Of a stretch of 10,405 nt of DNA, positions 6,754 to 10,405 are shown in pieces. Made by a program: the position numbers and the translations under genes. Source of the DNA: Chitinophagales bacterium. Its GTDB lineage: Bacteria > Bacteroidota > Bacteroidia > Chitinophagales > JADIYW01. Under the pieces are notes generated by a model. It saw nothing but the letters and a program-made list of their open reading frames with translations. It had not been told where the DNA came from and did not search any database. Each line of letters starts with the position of its first letter. Positions within the stretch are counted from its first letter, which is position 1. The DNA lies in the NCBI GenBank assembly GCA_020848315.1, contig JADLAH010000225.1:1-10405 (forward strand), given 5' to 3'.

Positions 6754-7083
6754 CTATTGCTCTTTGTCCTTGAAATAGGTCTCGTCGGCGAGGAATTCCT
6801 GCAACGCGGTGATAGTGGTTTTGGGTAATTTCTCGTAGTAACGGGAAATTTCAATCTGCTCTCTGTTTTCGAATACCTCTTCCAGGTTGTCGGTAGCGGA
6901 GGCAAACTCTTCCAGCTTGCGGTGCAGTTCTTCCTTTAATTTGGTGTTCATCTGAGAAGAACGGTTCGCAATCACGTTGATGGATTTGTACAAGTTGCCT
7001 GTTTTCGCCGCCAGTTCGTCCAGATTGCGGGTCTCAATGTAAGCGGACATTACTTTTCCTTCCTCTTTTTTTGTTGCTGACAT
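6754..7083 (-). CDS. rpoZ: RNA polymerase omega subunit, Bacteroidota type
   Basis: This 109-residue protein matches the Bacteroidota form of the omega/Rpb6 family, which helps fold and assemble the beta' subunit of RNA polymerase. The core NLDELAAKTGNLYKSINVIA followed by NRSSQMN corresponds to the omega helix region. The C-terminal half, EVFENREQIEISRYYEKLPK, is the segment I recognise as typical of Bacteroidota. The N-terminus has an extra charged stretch (MSATKKEEGK) before a second Met at residue 12. I keep the first ATG (7081-7083), which leaves an 11-bp gap after bamD; the second Met is a possible alternative. The short gaps on both sides (11 and 23 bp) place it firmly in the bamD-coaBC transcript. 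Confidence 0.88.
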   Translation of the reverse strand: MSATKKEEGKVMSAYIETRNLDELAAKTGNLYKSINVIANRSSQMNTKLKEELHRKLEEFASATDNLEEVFENREQIEISRYYEKLPKTTITALQEFLADETYFKDKEQ

Positions 7084-7094
7084 AGGAGTTGATT

Positions 7095-7874
7095 TTATTT
7101 TTTCTTTAGTTTGCTTTTTTCTAATTCTGCCAGATAGGTGCTGTTCGGGTATTTCATTTTGAATGCCTCCAGCGATTTCCGGTATTCTTTATAACGCTCA
7201 TCCTGTTTGTTCTTATAGCTGCCTTCCGCGTATTTCTTCAATGATTTTACGACGAGATAGCTGATTTTTTCCGGTTGTTCGTATTCCGGATAATCATTCA
7301 GGAAATTAGTCAATGCCACCGAAGCGGCAGAATATTGCCCGATTTTGTAGTAAAGATACGCACTTTCGTAGGCTTTTTTGCGTAATTTTCCTCTTAAATC
7401 GTCAATTTGGGTGTTGGCCTCTTCCATCCGCTTGCTTTGCGGATATTTATTGATGAACTCCTGAAACGCGCCAATGGCTTTGTCGGTGCTTACCTGCTCC
7501 AGGGAATAGCGCGGAGATAGCTTCATGTAGCACATGGCTTCGTTGAAAGCGGCATCTTCCGCATACGGACTGGCAGGATAGGTGTTGTAGAAACTGCGCA
7601 GATAAAATGCGGCCAGTTCATAGCTTTTATTCAGGTAATGGGAGTTCGCGTATTTGTAGTAAATATCATCCACGCTCTTCTGGCCTTTCAATACAGTCAG
7701 CATTTCTTCGTAGATAGGAATGCATTTGTCGTATTTCTTTTTGGCGTAGAATTCGTCGGCAATTTTTAATTTGGCTTCCAAGTCATTGCCCTTCAATATC
7801 TTCTGATATTGCTTGTTGCACGAGAAAAGTGCAAGGACGAAAACGAGGAGCAGGTATGGTTTTCTCAAAAACAT
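7095..7874 (-). CDS. bamD: Outer membrane assembly lipoprotein BamD
   Basis: BamD is the TPR lipoprotein of the BAM complex; it works with BamA to insert beta-barrel proteins into the outer membrane. The 259-residue protein has a lipoprotein signal peptide with a lipobox ending LFSC, lipid Cys at residue 19. Helical TPR-like repeats follow, with pieces such as ADEFYAKKKYDKCIPIYEEM, YELAAFYLRSFYNTYP, AIGAFQEFINKYPQSKRMEE and ASVALTNFLNDYPEYEQ. The repeated pattern of a helix ending in YP is typical of BamD/YfiO. The C-terminus is basic. The start ATG (7872-7874) is the only Met before the signal peptide. A -7 promoter element ends seven bases upstream, so the leader is very short or absent. 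It is the first gene of the bamD-rpoZ-coaBC-DUF4835-recN cluster. Confidence 0.94.
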   Translation of the reverse strand: MFLRKPYLLLVFVLALFSCNKQYQKILKGNDLEAKLKIADEFYAKKKYDKCIPIYEEMLTVLKGQKSVDDIYYKYANSHYLNKSYELAAFYLRSFYNTYPASPYAEDAAFNEAMCYMKLSPRYSLEQVSTDKAIGAFQEFINKYPQSKRMEEANTQIDDLRGKLRKKAYESAYLYYKIGQYSAASVALTNFLNDYPEYEQPEKISYLVVKSLKKYAEGSYKNKQDERYKEYRKSLEAFKMKYPNSTYLAELEKSKLKKK

Positions 7875-7881
7875 AAGCGTG

Positions 7882-7911
7882 CAAAGATACGAAAATAATA
7901 TAAAGTAACAA
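7882..7911 (-). promoter_or_regulatory. Predicted promoter of the bamD operon
   Basis: On the minus strand this reads TTG (7909-7911), a 19-base spacer and TATCTTTG (7882-7889), a good match to the Bacteroidota primary-sigma consensus (TTG, about 19 bases, TAnnTTTG). Transcription would start about zero to three bases before the bamD ATG and run leftward through recN. Confidence 0.7.
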
Positions 7912-8060
7912 CGCCATCTCCGTCGTATTATTCGTTCCTGGCGAGGTTTTATGTTAATTTATTATAAAAACAACGCTCTGCACATCTTTTCGCCACTGTT
8001 TATATCGTTTTTCTCTTTTTTTTCCGGGCTTTTTTATCTTGCAGCGACTAGTTACACTTT

Positions 8061-8963
8061 ATGAAACAATATCAGCAGTTTTTGCAGCATATACTCGACC
8101 ACGGAGTAAAAAAGGAAGATCGTACCGGAACGGGCACTGTCAGTGTGTTTGGCTATCAGATGCGATTCAATCTGAAAGATGGATTTCCGTTGGTGACCAC
8201 CAAAAAACTGCACCTGAAGTCCATCATTCACGAGCTACTGTGGTTTATTGCCGGCGATACCAATATCGCCTATCTGTGTAAAAATGGTTGTAATATCTGG
8301 AATGACTGGCCGTATGCCAAATACCAGAAAAGTGCTGCATTTCAGGGAGAAACGATGAAGGAGTTTGCCGCTAAGATTGCCGAAGATGCCACGTTTGCGG
8401 CCGAATGGGGTGAACTGGGACCTGTGTATGGTTATCAGTGGCGCCACTGGCCCGATGGCAAAGGCGGTGAAATAGATCAGCTGGCCTTGCTGCTGCACAA
8501 CCTCAAAAATAATCCTGATTCCCGCCGACATATCATTTCCGCATGGAATGTGGCGGATATCGAACAGATGACCCTGCCGCCCTGCCACAGCCTTTTTCAG
8601 TTTTATGTGACACCTTCTTCCGATTCGCAGAAAAACGGGGTTTTATCGTGTCAGCTGTATCAGCGCAGTGCGGATGCATTTCTGGGGGTGCCTTTTAATA
8701 TCGCATCTTATGCCATTTTTACGATGATGATAGCGCAGGAATGCAATTTTGAACTGGGCGATTTTGTACATACTTTCGGTGATGCGCACATCTACTCCAA
8801 CCATATTGAGCAGGTGCGTTTGCAGTTGAGCCGAGCGCCTTATCCATTGCCACAACTTTTGCTGAATCCCGAAAGAAAAAGCATTTTTGATTTTGTGTAT
8901 GATGATTTTGAGCTGGTCAATTATACCGCACATCCGCACATCAAAGGGGAAGTAGCCGTCTAG
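8061..8963 (+). CDS. thyA: Thymidylate synthase
   Basis: ThyA methylates dUMP to dTMP with 5,10-methylene-tetrahydrofolate, leaving dihydrofolate. The 300-residue protein carries the phosphate-binding Arg21 (EDRTGTGT), the nucleophile Cys175 in [12 protein letters not shown], the Arg pair in [11 protein letters not shown] (155-156), the dUMP site in [20 protein letters not shown] and HIYSNHIEQ. It is 36 residues longer than the 264-residue E. coli enzyme. About 29 extra residues sit in the small domain between IWNDW and GELGPVYG, like a shorter version of the Lactobacillus casei insertion. About seven more lie in the [10 protein letters not shown] loop after FQFYV. folA follows after 84 bp. 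The divergent upstream region (7875-8060) must hold its promoter, but I found no good TAnnTTTG box there on the plus strand. Confidence 0.98.
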   Translation: MKQYQQFLQHILDHGVKKEDRTGTGTVSVFGYQMRFNLKDGFPLVTTKKLHLKSIIHELLWFIAGDTNIAYLCKNGCNIWNDWPYAKYQKSAAFQGETMKEFAAKIAEDATFAAEWGELGPVYGYQWRHWPDGKGGEIDQLALLLHNLKNNPDSRRHIISAWNVADIEQMTLPPCHSLFQFYVTPSSDSQKNGVLSCQLYQRSADAFLGVPFNIASYAIFTMMIAQECNFELGDFVHTFGDAHIYSNHIEQVRLQLSRAPYPLPQLLLNPERKSIFDFVYDDFELVNYTAHPHIKGEVAV

Positions 8964-9047
8964 TTCAGGTGTGCAGTTGCCGGCCCACAGGTAGCTGTTA
9001 TCTCAATTCTAAATTATGTCAATAGTGGGCGTTGACCAATTCGCAGT

Positions 9048-9539
9048 ATGAAAATTTCCATCGTAGTAGCAGTGGCAGAAAATGGCATCATCGGCAAAGA
9101 CAATCAGTTGCTGTGGAAGCTGTCTGCCGATTTAAAACGGTTTAAGCAGATTACTACCGGCCGCTACATCCTGATGGGAAGAAAGACCTTCGAATCTATC
9201 GGAAAGCCATTGCCGAATCGCGTGTCTCTGATAATATCCCGCGGCTTTCATTGTGAAGCGGACAACTGCCATGTTTTCCCTTCCGTATCGCAGGCGCTAG
9301 AATTTGCGAAAGCAAACGGACAGGAAGAAGTGTTTGTGGTCGGCGGCGGTGAAATCTACCGGCAACTGCTGCCATTAGCGGAGACTATTTATCTGACTAA
9401 AGTGCATACCGAAATTGCCGGCGACACCCGGTTTGACTGGAAGGAGGACGACTGGAAAACCGTGCATTCCGAATTTGTTCCGGCAGACGAAAAGAATGAA
9501 TTCGATTCAACCTATATCATTTTAAAACGCGAAAAATAA
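9048..9539 (+). CDS. folA: Dihydrofolate reductase
   Basis: This 163-residue enzyme reduces dihydrofolate to tetrahydrofolate with NADPH, regenerating the cofactor oxidised by ThyA encoded just upstream. The active-site loop is seen in NGIIGKDNQLLWKL, with Trp23. The acidic residue that protonates the substrate is Asp28 in LSADLKRFKQ. The NADPH-binding parts include MGRKTFESIG (43-52), PLPNRVSLIISR and the glycine motif VVGGGEIYRQLLP (about 97-109). Length and motif order are those of ordinary chromosomal FolA, and nothing suggests a trimethoprim-resistant acquired form. The ATG at 9048 lies 84 bp after thyA; the pair is probably co-transcribed. The TAA at 9537-9539 is followed within ten bases by a long hairpin. 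Confidence 0.98.
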   Translation: MKISIVVAVAENGIIGKDNQLLWKLSADLKRFKQITTGRYILMGRKTFESIGKPLPNRVSLIISRGFHCEADNCHVFPSVSQALEFAKANGQEEVFVVGGGEIYRQLLPLAETIYLTKVHTEIAGDTRFDWKEDDWKTVHSEFVPADEKNEFDSTYIILKREK

Positions 9540-9545
9540 ACTACA

Positions 9546-9588
9546 TATACTCGAAACAATGTGTCATTTTACAGCGGTTTCGAGTATA
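9546..9588. promoter_or_regulatory. Perfect 12-bp inverted repeat between folA and the rlmI-like gene
   Basis: TATACTCGAAAC (9546-9557) pairs exactly with GTTTCGAGTATA (9577-9588) around a 19-base loop, which holds a second small hairpin (AATG, TGT, CATT at 9558-9568). The right arm ends eight bases before the ATG of the next gene. There is no U-tract on the plus strand, so it is not a standard terminator for folA. It may act as a translational control stem, processing site or operator. Confidence 0.6.
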
Positions 9589-9596
9589 AAAATATT

Positions 9597-10405
9597 ATGA
9601 AAAATTATCCGGTCATACAGCTAAAGAAAGAAAAAGAACGCTCTGTGCAGCGCTTTCATCCCTGGATTTTTTCAGGCGCGTTGCAATCATTTGATGCCCG
9701 ACTGAACGATGGTGATATCGTGCAGGTGACAGATAATAAAGGGAATTTTCTCTGTGTCGGACATTTCTATCACGGTAGTATTGCCGTCAAGATATTGTCT
9801 TTTGAACCGGTTGAAATCAATCAGGATTTCTGGAATGACCGTATGGCGAGGGCTTTGGCATTGCGTCAACAATTGGGATTGGTAAATAATCCGCAGACAA
9901 ATTGCTATCGTTTGATACATGCAGAAGGCGACCAGTGCCCGGGTTTAATTGTAGATGTCTATGATAAAACAGCGGTGGTACAATGCCACTCCGTGGGTAT
10001 GCATCAGGCTGCGGCATCCATTGCGCAGGCCATCAGGCAGCAATTGCCGTTTGTAGAAGCTATCTTTGACAAAAGCCGGGAATACCTGCCGAAAGAATAT
10101 GCGGCGGATGTGCAGAATGGCTATCTGTACGGGCAGGCTTCTAATGTGACGGCGCTGGAAAACGGCAATAGCTTCGGCATAGATGTGGAGCACGGACAGA
10201 AAACAGGATTTTTTCTGGATCAGCGCGACAACAGACACTTGCTGACACATTATTGCAAAGGGAAATCGGTGTTGAATACGTATTGCTACAGCGGCGGATT
10301 TTCTGTGTATGCGCTCAATAACGGCGCATCGGAAGTGGTGTCGGTGGATGTTTCCAAATCTGCCATCGCTTTGGTGGATAATAATGTCGCCCTCAACTTT
10401 GCCGA
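9597..10405 (+). CDS. rlmI: RlmI-like 23S rRNA (cytosine-C5) methyltransferase, 3' end missing
   Basis: The family transfers a methyl group from S-adenosylmethionine to C5 of a cytosine in 23S rRNA (C1962 in E. coli). The 269 residues present start with a PUA-like domain (KKEKERSVQRFHPWIFSGAL and GDIVQVTDNKGNFLCVGHF). The middle domain includes LIHAEGDQCPGLIVDVYD. Then comes the family signature HGQKTGFFLDQRDNR. The Rossmann methyltransferase core follows, with motif I in VLNTYCYSGGFSVYAL (about 225-240) and the SAM-ribose acidic residue in VVSVDVSKS (about Asp251). The C-terminal part with the catalytic cysteines lies beyond the window. The ATG at 9597 is the first usable start, 57 bp after folA, and sits just after a 12-bp hairpin. 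E. coli-like target specificity is inferred, not shown. Confidence 0.9.
   Translation, partial: MKNYPVIQLKKEKERSVQRFHPWIFSGALQSFDARLNDGDIVQVTDNKGNFLCVGHFYHGSIAVKILSFEPVEINQDFWNDRMARALALRQQLGLVNNPQTNCYRLIHAEGDQCPGLIVDVYDKTAVVQCHSVGMHQAAASIAQAIRQQLPFVEAIFDKSREYLPKEYAADVQNGYLYGQASNVTALENGNSFGIDVEHGQKTGFFLDQRDNRHLLTHYCKGKSVLNTYCYSGGFSVYALNNGASEVVSVDVSKSAIALVDNNVALNFA

Noticed and set aside
8035..8041. TATCTTG as a -7 element for thyA
   Set aside because: It is one T short of TAnnTTTG and no TTG -33 element sits at the right distance.

Overview
This window looks like a chromosomal housekeeping region of a Bacteroidota bacterium (moderate GC). A more exact placement, for example near Chitinophagales or Sphingobacteriales, would be a guess. 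The reasons are the Bacteroidota-type RNA polymerase omega subunit, a secreted DUF4835 protein in the bamD-rpoZ-coaBC-DUF4835-recN gene order, promoters with a TAnnTTTG -7 element, and the lack of clear Shine-Dalgarno sequences. I see no mobile element, CRISPR array, prophage, tRNA or rRNA.

Layout. Positions 1-190 hold the 3' end of an outer-membrane beta-barrel gene on the + strand that carries an in-frame stop. It is convergent with smpB (269-733, minus). smpB is divergent from a fused SpmA/SpmB-type membrane protein (811-2055, plus). A strong hairpin (2061-2085), whose U-tract is on the minus strand, separates that gene from a Blc-type lipocalin lipoprotein (2227-2757, minus). Next comes a compact minus-strand cluster transcribed from about 7880 down to 2869: bamD, rpoZ, coaBC, a DUF4835 gene and recN. 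Gaps are 11 and 23 bp, then a 4-bp ATGA overlap, then 23 bp. A divergent intergenic region (7875-8060) separates it from a plus-strand set: thyA, folA and an rlmI-like rRNA methyltransferase cut by the window end.

How the genes work together. thyA and folA are a classical functional pair: ThyA oxidises methylene-tetrahydrofolate to dihydrofolate and FolA reduces it back. The bamD cluster joins outer-membrane protein assembly, transcription, coenzyme A synthesis and DNA break repair. It looks like a housekeeping operon rather than a dedicated pathway, and DUF4835 is its one member of unknown function. SmpB (trans-translation) and the RlmI-like enzyme (23S rRNA methylation) serve the ribosome.

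I did not find a convincing undescribed system. The points most worth a second look are the interrupted beta-barrel frame, the apparently leaderless starts of smpB (GTG) and bamD, the Ser in place of the usual flap Cys in the CoaC domain, a perfect 12-bp hairpin just before rlmI, a 10-bp dyad upstream of the lipocalin gene, and the uncharacterised DUF4835 protein.
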